A DNA stretch of 10,105 nucleotides, from contig JACMLC010000093.1 in assembly GCA_014379795.1 (NCBI GenBank), forward strand, positions 1 to 10,105. Direction: 5' to 3'. The notes beneath the pieces were generated by a model, which did no database searches, had not been told where the DNA came from, and worked only from the letters and a program-made list of their open reading frames with translations. The translations under genes and the position numbers were made by a program. Shown here piece after piece: positions 1 through 5,615 of this stretch (position 1 is the first letter of the stretch; every line of letters starts with the position of its first letter). The DNA comes from Pyrinomonadaceae bacterium (GTDB taxonomy: Bacteria > Acidobacteriota > Blastocatellia > Pyrinomonadales > Pyrinomonadaceae).

Positions 1-2
1 CC

Positions 3-1775
3 TTTTACGAGGACCAAGTTTATTTCGTGCAGTGGTCGCCGGACGGCGCTGGCCTCGTCTTCGGAAAAGCGAAGGGCGGAGACGAGAACGCGCAGCTTTA
101 CTGGATGTCGCCGGACGGCTCTGAGATCAAAGCTTTGACGGGCGACCCGAAGATCAGGCACAACTTCGGCGGGTGGTCGCATGACGGAAAGAAGATCAGC
201 TATGCCTCGAACAAGCGCAACCGGGATTTTTTTGACATCTACGTGATGGACGTAGCCAGCGGGCGAGAGGAGTTGGTCTATCAACAGGACGGCTCGAACA
301 GCGCCGCTGCGTGGTCGTTCGATAACCGGAAAATCATCGTCTCTCATAATAACGAGCAGTTGAGCTTGGACAACGATCTGTACCTCGTTGACCTGCAAAC
401 AAAAGAGGCGACGCATCTGACGCCGCACGAAGGCGCAGCGCAATTCGGCAATGTGCGATTTTCGCCCGAAGGGCATTCGATCTTTTTCGGCACTAATGAC
501 AAGCGCGAGTTTTACTCACTGGCGCAGATGGATTTAGCGAGCAAGCGCGTTCACATCCTTGATGACACAGAGTGGGACATGTCTTCGTTGGAATTGTCGC
601 CGAGCGGCGGCGCGCTCGCTTACGTCATCAATCGTGACGGCTACAGCGAGCTTTACGTCAGGCGGCTCGATACGAACGGCAAGCCGCTTATCACGGTGAT
701 CGGCGCAAAAGAAGCTCCCGTCAAGTTGCCGGCCAAGGGCGTCGTCAGCGGTCTTAAATTTTCGAGAGACATGGGCGGAGAGGCCGCAAGAGAAGGTAAG
801 CTGGCTTTTACCTTTAACAGCTCGCGCCAGACTTCGGACGTGTGGCTCTATGACCTCAAAACCCGCGCGCTCAAGCAGGTCACGCTAAGCTCGCTCGCGG
901 GCATTCCGCAAGCTTCCTTTGTCGAGCCGGAGTTGATTCGCTACAAGACATTTGACGGGCGCGAGATTCCGGCTTGGTATTACAAACCGCAAATCAACAT
1001 GGCTGGCCTCACGCCAAGTGGCGGCGGGCCAGTAAAGATGAGCCCGACACCTGCCCAGATGCCTGCCAAAGAATTTACACTCTTGGATGGAGGTTTGCCC
1101 GTCATCATCAATGTGCACGGCGGCCCTGAAGGACAGGCGCAGCCGACCTTTAACGCGATCTTTCAATACTTTCTCTCGCGCGGTTACGCTGTGCTCGCGC
1201 CGAACGTGCGCGGCTCGACCGGCTACGGCAGTACTTTTACGCATCTGGACGACGTGCGAAAGCGCGAAGACTCTGTCAAAGATTTAGCAGCCTCGGTTGA
1301 CTGGCTTAAAGATAAAGGCGGAGCAGACCCCAAACGCATCGCAGTCATGGGCGGCTCTTACGGCGGCTACATGACGCTCGCCGCGATTACCTTGTACCCG
1401 GATTTGTGGGCGGCGGCGGTTAATACTGTCGGCATCGCCAACTACGAGAGTTTTCTGAAAAACACTTCCGGCTATCGCCGCAAATTGCGCGAGGTTGAAT
1501 ACGGCTCACTTGAGCGTGACTTGGAATTCTTGAAAGCAATTTCACCGCTCTATAAGGTTGACCGCATCAAGACCCCTTTGATGGTCATACACGGCAAGAA
1601 CGACCCGCGCGTGCCGTACACTGAAGCAGAGCAGATCGTCGAAGCTTTGCGCAAGCGCGGCGCGCCCGTCGAATACAAGCTCTTTGACGACGAAGGGCAC
1701 GGCGTCGCCAAGCTCTCCAATCGCCTCATAGTCTATCCGCTGATGGCGGACTTTCTGGATCGCTACATGAAATAG
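3..1775 (+). CDS. S9 family serine peptidase (acylaminoacyl-peptidase / dipeptidyl aminopeptidase-like), 5' end missing
   Basis: This is the C-terminal 590 residues of a prolyl-oligopeptidase-family peptidase, which cleaves short peptides. The frame is open to the window edge, so the true start lies upstream; GTG at 27 is an internal valine. Residues here count that codon as 1. The N-terminal half shows TolB/PD40-like beta-propeller blades with repeated WSPDG, MSPDGS, WSHDGK and FSPEGH motifs. The alpha/beta-hydrolase half begins near residue 359 with NVHGGPEGQ (oxyanion-hole region). It has the nucleophile motif GGSYGG (Ser444), GKNDPR (Asp526) and DEGHG (His558), so the catalytic triad is complete. 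Odd: a Pro/Gly/Met-rich insert at about 322-357 lies between the propeller exit (AWYYKP) and the hydrolase core. The stop codon TAG overlaps the first bases of the following palindrome. Family assignment is secure. Substrate is unknown, and a signal peptide cannot be judged because the N-terminus is missing. Confidence 0.93.
   Translation, partial: FYEDQVYFVQWSPDGAGLVFGKAKGGDENAQLYWMSPDGSEIKALTGDPKIRHNFGGWSHDGKKISYASNKRNRDFFDIYVMDVASGREELVYQQDGSNSAAAWSFDNRKIIVSHNNEQLSLDNDLYLVDLQTKEATHLTPHEGAAQFGNVRFSPEGHSIFFGTNDKREFYSLAQMDLASKRVHILDDTEWDMSSLELSPSGGALAYVINRDGYSELYVRRLDTNGKPLITVIGAKEAPVKLPAKGVVSGLKFSRDMGGEAAREGKLAFTFNSSRQTSDVWLYDLKTRALKQVTLSSLAGIPQASFVEPELIRYKTFDGREIPAWYYKPQINMAGLTPSGGGPVKMSPTPAQMPAKEFTLLDGGLPVIINVHGGPEGQAQPTFNAIFQYFLSRGYAVLAPNVRGSTGYGSTFTHLDDVRKREDSVKDLAASVDWLKDKGGADPKRIAVMGGSYGGYMTLAAITLYPDLWAAAVNTVGIANYESFLKNTSGYRRKLREVEYGSLERDLEFLKAISPLYKVDRIKTPLMVIHGKNDPRVPYTEAEQIVEALRKRGAPVEYKLFDDEGHGVAKLSNRLIVYPLMADFLDRYMK
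1003..1032. other. Palindrome inside the S9 peptidase gene
   Basis: The arms CTGGCC (1003-1008) and GGCCAG (1027-1032) flank an inner CGCC-AAGT-GGCG hairpin (1012-1023). It lies exactly in the part of the gene that encodes the poorly family-like linker, so it may mark a small inserted sequence. In GC-rich coding DNA it could also be chance. Confidence 0.35.
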
Positions 1776-1857
1776 TCCCAAGTTCCAAGTCCCAAGTCTC
1801 AAGTCAAAAACTGCTTGAGACTTGGGACTTGGAACTTGGGACTTGGGACTTGGGACT
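1774..1857. repeat. Heptamer-repeat palindrome (CTTGGGA units) between the S9 peptidase gene and hutI
   Basis: Left arm 1774-1803 and right arm 1814-1843 are perfect 30-base reverse complements with a 10-base loop (1804-1813). Both arms are built from a 7-base unit, CTTGGGA/CTTGGAA on one strand and TCCCAAG on the other. Two further units (to 1857) extend the right side without partners on the left. The element begins inside the S9 stop codon and ends 3 bases before the hutI ATG. The transcript would form a very stable hairpin that could stop transcription or block RNase, but no U-tract follows it. The style resembles the short tandemly repeated repetitive sequences described in cyanobacteria; relatedness is not implied. 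Confidence 0.9.
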
Positions 1858-1860
1858 TCT

Positions 1861-3114
1861 ATGTCTTTAGCCGTCGTAAACTGTTCACAGCTTGTCACGC
1901 TTGCAGGCCCGTTGCGTCCGCGCGTTTTGGGGGAGATGCGCGAGCTTGCCATCATCAAGGACGGCGCGATGTTGATGCGTGATGGAGTGATTGAGAAAGT
2001 CGGCGCGCGTGTTGAGATAGAGCCTCTGATTGAAGCCGGTTGCGAAGTGATTGACGCGGGCGGGCGCGTGGTGATGCCGGGCTTTGTGGACGCACACGCG
2101 CATCCGGTCTTCGCAGGCACGCGCGCGGATGAGTATGAGCAGCGCGCTCTCGGCGCGACATATCAGGAGATTGCAGCGAGCGGCGGCGGCATTCGCTCGA
2201 CCGTCCGGCGCACGCGCGCAGCGACGCTTAATGAATTGGTTAATGCGGGCAAGCGTTACGCAGAGTGGTTTCTGCGCAACGGGACAACGACCGTCGAGGC
2301 CAAGTCCGGCTACGGCCTGACGCTTGAAGACGAGTTGAAAATCCTGCGGGCGATTAAAAGATTGAATGAAGAAACGCCGCTCAGTTATGTGCCGACCTTT
2401 CTGGGCGCGCATGATGTGCCGGACGAATATCGCGCGCGGCGCGCAGGATATGTCGCGCTCGTGATTGAAGAGATGCTGCCGCGCGTCGCCGAAGAAAAGC
2501 TGGCGGAATACTGCGACGTGTTCTGTGAGGAAAAAGTTTTCACTGGCGATGAATCGTGGCGCATCCTGACGGCGGCGCGCTGTCATGGGCTAGGCTTACG
2601 GATGCACGCCGACCAACTCTCGCTCTCGGGCGGAGCGAAGTTGGCGGCGGAGCTTCAGGCTGCGACCGCAGACCATCTTGAGCATACTGACACCGAAGGC
2701 ATCAAGGCTTTGAAAGCGGCAGGCGTGCAGCCGGTCTTGCTGCCCGGCTCAGTCTATGCTCTAGGCTCTACGCGCTACCCTGCGGCGCGCGAGATGATAG
2801 AAGCAGGCTTGGCCGTCGTGCTCGCGACGGATTTTAATCCCGGCTCAAGCCCCACGCCTTCGATGCCAATGATTCTCTCGCTCGCTTCGACGCATTTGAA
2901 AATGACGCCCGCCGAAGGCATCACGGCGGCCACTATTAACGCCGCTTACAGCCTCGGCAGGGGCGACCAATTAGGCTCGCTCGAAGCTGGCAAGCGCGCT
3001 GATTTTGTCATTCAGGACTGCGCGGATTACCGCGAGATAGCATACTTCTTCGGCATCGAGCATGTGCGCCAAACCTTCGTCGAAGGGCGTTCAGCCTACC
3101 GTCGCGGAGCTTAA
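1861..3114 (+). CDS. hutI: Imidazolonepropionase
   Basis: This cytoplasmic amidohydrolase-superfamily enzyme (EC 3.5.2.7) hydrolyses 4-imidazolone-5-propionate to N-formimino-L-glutamate, the third step of histidine degradation. At 417 residues it is the usual family length. Metal-site and catalytic landmarks are present: HAH at residues 79-81 (in PGFVDAHAHP), KSGYG, FLGAHDVP (His184), HADQ (His249), LEHTD (His272) and ATDFNPGS (Asp324). The ATG at 1861 was chosen over an in-frame TTG at 1822 because the extra 13 codons only translate the upstream repeat. No Shine-Dalgarno sequence precedes 1861; the repeat takes its place. No hutH, hutU or formiminoglutamate hydrolase gene is in the window, so the rest of the pathway must lie elsewhere. 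It may be transcribed together with the upstream S9 gene if the palindrome is read through. Confidence 0.96.
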   Translation: MSLAVVNCSQLVTLAGPLRPRVLGEMRELAIIKDGAMLMRDGVIEKVGARVEIEPLIEAGCEVIDAGGRVVMPGFVDAHAHPVFAGTRADEYEQRALGATYQEIAASGGGIRSTVRRTRAATLNELVNAGKRYAEWFLRNGTTTVEAKSGYGLTLEDELKILRAIKRLNEETPLSYVPTFLGAHDVPDEYRARRAGYVALVIEEMLPRVAEEKLAEYCDVFCEEKVFTGDESWRILTAARCHGLGLRMHADQLSLSGGAKLAAELQAATADHLEHTDTEGIKALKAAGVQPVLLPGSVYALGSTRYPAAREMIEAGLAVVLATDFNPGSSPTPSMPMILSLASTHLKMTPAEGITAATINAAYSLGRGDQLGSLEAGKRADFVIQDCADYREIAYFFGIEHVRQTFVEGRSAYRRGA

Positions 3115-3148
3115 AGTAAAGCCACAAGATAGAGGGTAAAAAATGTAC

Positions 3149-3177
3149 TTGACGCACAACTTATTGTCATTTATTAT
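3149..3177 (+). promoter_or_regulatory. Sigma70-type promoter of the small transcription unit
   Basis: The -35 box TTGACG (3149-3154) and -10 box TATTAT (3172-3177) are separated by the optimal 17 bases in an AT-rich stretch that contrasts with the flanking coding DNA. A transcription start at about 3183-3186 is predicted. It lies 34 bases after the hutI stop and just upstream of the extended ribosome-binding sequence. Confidence 0.7.
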
Positions 3178-3192
3178 GCGCCTCAACACTGG

Positions 3193-3205
3193 AAAGGAGG
3201 TGATC
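3193..3205 (+). promoter_or_regulatory. Extended Shine-Dalgarno sequence, full-length match to the 16S rRNA 3' tail
   Basis: AAAGGAGGTGATC is complementary over 13 bases to the highly conserved 3' end of bacterial 16S rRNA (GATCACCTCCTTT). Ordinary genes use 4-6 bases of this. The core GGAGG (3196-3200) is 15 bases from the nearest ATG (3216), longer than the usual 5-9. It may therefore serve ribosome capture or standby binding more than ordinary initiation. Confidence 0.7.
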
Positions 3206-3215
3206 AATAAAAAGT

Positions 3216-3251
3216 ATGAGTTCTTATCACAGTGAGGTGGCTGAAGCCTGA
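3216..3251 (+). CDS. Putative 11-residue peptide MSSYHSEVAEA
   Basis: ATG at 3216 follows the extended Shine-Dalgarno sequence and reads 11 codons to TGA at 3249. The TGA falls in the loop of a small hairpin (3241-3260). The peptide is hydrophilic and acidic, with no transmembrane or signal character. It lacks the run of a single amino acid that typical amino-acid attenuator peptides have. A second 11-codon reading, GTG at 3200 to TGA at 3233 (MINKKYEFLSQ), overlaps in another frame, but its start lies inside the ribosome-binding sequence, so I prefer the ATG. The ORF could be a leader peptide, a peptide with its own function, or a fortuitous ORF in an RNA that binds ribosomes. No homologue is recognised. 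Confidence 0.4.
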   Translation: MSSYHSEVAEA

Positions 3252-3365
3252 TAAGCTTCGGTTGGTGCATCGAAAGCCTTTTTGAAGACACCATTCGAGG
3301 CAGCACCCCCCACAATCAATATTTGTGAGCGGTTGGACGGCTAGTCCCATCAGTTCACCGGATAC

Positions 3366-3409
3366 GACCCGCCGGAGCGCCTAAGGCTGCGGCGGGTCTT
3401 CTTATGTTT
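3366..3409 (+). terminator. Intrinsic terminator of the small transcription unit
   Basis: GACCCGCCG (3366-3374) pairs perfectly with CGGCGGGTC (3390-3398). A further GCC-TAA-GGC mini-stem lies inside, and the T-rich tract TTCTTATGTTT (3399-3409) follows. It ends the RNA that starts near 3184 and would have to be read through for that promoter to serve the downstream M20 gene. Confidence 0.8.
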
Positions 3410-3486
3410 ACTCGCAAGGCTTGACGAAGCCCATGCCTTGAACGAAAGTAATGTTTGACCGCCAATCTCATTCCCGGAGGCAATCA

Positions 3487-4812
3487 ATGAAGCGAAAGCT
3501 TGCGCTCGTCTTAACGCTGACAATTCTCTTCGGCCTTCTCTCTTTCGCCGGACAGGGACACGCCGCAAAGGTCAGGGCGAGCCTTCCCGATACGGCGGCG
3601 CGTGAGCGGCGCATTGCGGAAGCGGCTGAGGCTTTGCGCGCGCAGATGATAGAGCAGCGCAGGGACTTTCACATGCACCCGGAATTGTCGAACCGCGAAG
3701 AGCGCACTTCGCGTATCGTCGCGGAGAAGTTGAAGGCTTTGGGATTGGAAGAAGTGAAAACGGGCGTCGGCAAATACGGCGTGACCGCGCTCTTGAAAGG
3801 CGCGAAGCCCGGGGCGGTCGTCGCCGTCCGCGCGGACATGGACGCGCTGCCGATTCAAGAGACGATAGACGTGCCATACAAATCTCAGACCCCCGGCGTC
3901 AAGCACGCCTGCGGGCATGACGTGCATACGACCGTTCAGCTTGGCGTCGCGGAGATTTTGACCAAAATGCGCTCGGAGATTTCCGGCACTATCAAATTTA
4001 TCTTTCAACCCGCAGAGGAAGGCCCGCCCGCTGGCGAAGAAGGCGGCGCGGCTTTGATGATTAAAGAAGGCGCGCTTGAGAATCCGCGCCCGCGCGCCAT
4101 CTTCGGCCTGCACACCTGGCCTGAAGCAGAGGCCGGGCAGGTCGTTTACCAGAGCGGCGCGGCGATGGCTTCGTCAGATAAATTTCATATCACGATTCGC
4201 GGCAAGCGTTCGCACGGCGCGCAGCCGCAACAGGGGATTGATGCCGTGGTCGTCGCGGCGGAATGTGTCATCGCGCTGCAAACCATTCGCAGCCGCCGGA
4301 TAGACATGACAGAGCCGCTCGTCATCAGCATCGGCATCATTCAGGGAGGCAATCGTTTCAACATCCTCGCGGATGAAGTCAAGCTCGAAGGCACTATGCG
4401 TACCTTGAATGAAGAGGTGCGTGCGCGCGCGAAGCAGTTGATGAAGGAGACGCTAACGGGCATCACTTCGGCTTACGGGGCGACTTCCGAGCTGAAGTTT
4501 GAAGAGAACGCAGCGGTCACATTTAACGAACCGCAGCTTGTCGAAGAGACTTTGCCGACCCTGCGCCGTGTGCTTAAAGAAGCGAATGTCAAATCAATCA
4601 AACCGATGATGATCGCGGAAGATTTCGCTTATTACCAGCGAGTCATTCCGGGCTTCTATTATTTCCTCGGCGTCGGCAATCGCAGCAAGGGAATCACGGC
4701 GGCGCTTCATACAGCGGAGTTTGATGTTGACGAAGAGAGTCTGGTCGTCGGGGCGAAAGTGATGTCGAACGTGCTGCTCGATTATCTTGACCGGCAAGCT
4801 GTCAGTAAGTGA
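3487..4812 (+). CDS. Exported M20 family metal-dependent amidohydrolase (hippurate / IAA-amino-acid hydrolase-like)
   Basis: This 441-residue M20D-type amidohydrolase hydrolyses the amide bond of N-acyl amino acids or related conjugates. ATG 3487 was chosen because GGAGG (3476-3480) lies 6 bases upstream and it opens a classic signal peptide: MKRK, a hydrophobic core, then GHA|AK with cleavage after residue 26. An in-frame ATG at 3451 would bury that signal. The mature enzyme is therefore probably periplasmic. Metal-site motifs are RADMDALP, HACGHDVH (Cys142, His144, His147), QPAEEG (Glu177 as likely general base, Glu178 as ligand), GLHTWPE (His209) and LHTAEFD (His408). The dimerisation (lid) domain lies roughly at 220-340 with KRSHGAQP. 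All expected catalytic residues are present. I see no convincing promoter between the terminator ending near 3409 and the start. The exact substrate cannot be told from sequence. Confidence 0.93.
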   Translation: MKRKLALVLTLTILFGLLSFAGQGHAAKVRASLPDTAARERRIAEAAEALRAQMIEQRRDFHMHPELSNREERTSRIVAEKLKALGLEEVKTGVGKYGVTALLKGAKPGAVVAVRADMDALPIQETIDVPYKSQTPGVKHACGHDVHTTVQLGVAEILTKMRSEISGTIKFIFQPAEEGPPAGEEGGAALMIKEGALENPRPRAIFGLHTWPEAEAGQVVYQSGAAMASSDKFHITIRGKRSHGAQPQQGIDAVVVAAECVIALQTIRSRRIDMTEPLVISIGIIQGGNRFNILADEVKLEGTMRTLNEEVRARAKQLMKETLTGITSAYGATSELKFEENAAVTFNEPQLVEETLPTLRRVLKEANVKSIKPMMIAEDFAYYQRVIPGFYYFLGVGNRSKGITAALHTAEFDVDEESLVVGAKVMSNVLLDYLDRQAVSK

Positions 4813-4823
4813 AACCTCAAGGG

Positions 4824-4929
4824 AGTTTTAAACGCAAAGAGCGCAAAGTTTTTTCGCAAAGAACGCAAAGTTTTGTTTTCTCCTCTGCGTTCTTTGCGAA
4901 ATCGTCTTTGCGCTCTTTGCGTTAAAACT
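4824..4929. repeat. Large palindrome of CGCAAAG units between convergent genes; possible bidirectional terminator
   Basis: Left arm 4824-4867 and right arm 4886-4929 are near-perfect reverse complements over about 44 bases, with a few mismatches and one-base gaps. The loop is 18 bases. Each arm holds four copies of CGCAAAG (CTTTGCG on the other side), joined by AG, AA or a T-run. It lies 11 bases after the M20 stop and 22 bases beyond the stop of the opposing SnoaL-like gene, a position that suits termination or transcript protection for both. The T and A runs inside and beyond the arms (TTTTTT, GTTAAAA) also suit that role. Confidence 0.88.
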
Positions 4930-4951
4930 TCGATTTTAGCTGACTGTCACT

Positions 4952-5584
4952 TTAAGGTTTCGGTGCGGGCGTTGTCTGCTCTGATGGCATCACGCGTGAC
5001 GGGTCTGGAGCGTCCGGCGAGGTGTGCAGGTGAATCGCCTTCCATGCTTTGCCGACCAGCTTAAAGGCCAGAGTCATGCGTCCCGAAGCTGTTTCTTCTG
5101 CGCCGCGAAAATTTTGCGACTGCGTCCACTGGCAGGTGATGAGCGCGCCCTCGCGCCCGAGCATCTGCACGCGCACATCGCGCACTTCGAGCACGACATC
5201 TTTCATATCCGGATAAGAGCTATCGCGGTTCTTGCGCATCTGCTCCCAGCCTTTGGTCACTGTGCCGTTGTTGTTAAAGAGCACGAGCTGCGGCGAGTTC
5301 CAGTAAATGCCGGTCACGACCTTCACGTCTGCGGCGCGGATGCCGTCGAGCAACGCTTCAAAAACTTCCAAAACATTCGGCGAGGCGGGGTCTTTCTTCT
5401 TTGCCGCCTGCTTGTTCCCAGTTTGTTTCGTGGCCTCGTCCTGCGCTGTAGACGGCTGCGGGTTCGGGGTAGCATTGACGGTTCGCTTGCGCGTCGCGGG
5501 CGAAGGAGTATTGGTCGTCTGCGCCTCAGCCAGCGAAGCCAATGCAAGCGTCAGCAGGACGACGAAAGTTAATTTCTTAATCAT
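4952..5584 (-). CDS. Exported SnoaL/DUF4440-like (NTF2-fold) protein
   Basis: This 210-residue protein of unknown specific function was given ATG 5584 because it starts a clean signal peptide: MIKK, a hydrophobic core, then AEA|Q with cleavage after residue 21. GAGG lies about 8 bases upstream. Longer in-frame starts (to 5713) would run back through the gltX coding end. Residues 22-68 are a Thr/Pro/Gln/Lys-rich disordered linker. Residues 69-195 look like a SnoaL-like NTF2-fold domain: a helix VFEALLDGIRAAD, then beta strands PQLVLFNNNG, VRDVRVQML and EGALITCQWTQ, then SGRMTLAFKL and WKAIHLHTS. This fold serves as a small-molecule pocket in many enzymes and binding proteins, and no catalytic role can be assigned here. 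It starts 31 bases after the gltX stop and is probably cotranscribed with gltX. Confidence 0.75.
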   Translation of the reverse strand: MIKKLTFVVLLTLALASLAEAQTTNTPSPATRKRTVNATPNPQPSTAQDEATKQTGNKQAAKKKDPASPNVLEVFEALLDGIRAADVKVVTGIYWNSPQLVLFNNNGTVTKGWEQMRKNRDSSYPDMKDVVLEVRDVRVQMLGREGALITCQWTQSQNFRGAEETASGRMTLAFKLVGKAWKAIHLHTSPDAPDPSRVMPSEQTTPAPKP

Positions 5585-5615
5585 GATTAAATCCTCTAAG
5601 CCTGAAAAAAAAATC

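Larger units (their letters stand above)
3184..3405 (+). ncRNA. Candidate structured small RNA or leader of about 220 nt, with an 11-codon ORF; family not recognised
   Basis: The region is bounded by a near-consensus promoter and an intrinsic terminator, with no large ORF between. Possible stems, read by eye, are as follows. CTGAAGC (3241-3247) pairs with GCTTCGG (3254-3260), with one G-U. GGTGC (3264-3268) pairs with GCACC (3303-3307) and encloses TCGAA (3270-3274) with TTCGA (3294-3298). GGAC (3335-3338) pairs with GTCC (3344-3347) inside GTGA (3325-3328) with TCAC (3355-3358). The terminator hairpin closes the transcript. It could be a stand-alone small mRNA or sRNA, or a 5' leader or attenuator of the M20 gene that starts 78 bases after the terminator. 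I do not recognise tmRNA, 6S, SRP RNA, RNase P or a known riboswitch. The boundaries are predicted, and the folds have not been tested by computation. Confidence 0.5.

Noticed and set aside
1774..1857. CRISPR-like array
   Set aside because: The units are contiguous 7-mers without spacers and lie in an inverted, not direct, arrangement.
1822..1860. N-terminal extension of hutI from TTG 1822
   Set aside because: The 13 added residues are translated heptamer repeat, and homologous HutI residue numbering fits ATG 1861.
1542..2120. Minus-strand 192-codon ORF across the S9/hutI border
   Set aside because: It is a shadow of two real genes and contains translated repeat (VPSPKSQ repeated).
3193..3205. 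Remnant of an antisense 16S rRNA 3' end
   Set aside because: The similarity stops after 13 bases, with no further rRNA sequence on either side. It fits a ribosome-binding sequence better.
3091..3315. Minus-strand 74-codon ORF over the small RNA region
   Set aside because: It has no ribosome-binding site or family resemblance, and it overlaps the hutI end and a better supported plus-strand RNA unit.
3420..3447. Promoter for the M20 gene starting from TTGACG 3420
   Set aside because: No acceptable -10 box occurs 16-18 bases downstream (GAAAGT/AAAGTA).
3451..3486. N-terminal extension of the M20 gene from ATG 3451
   Set aside because: ATG 3487 has GGAGG at proper spacing and opens a clean signal peptide.
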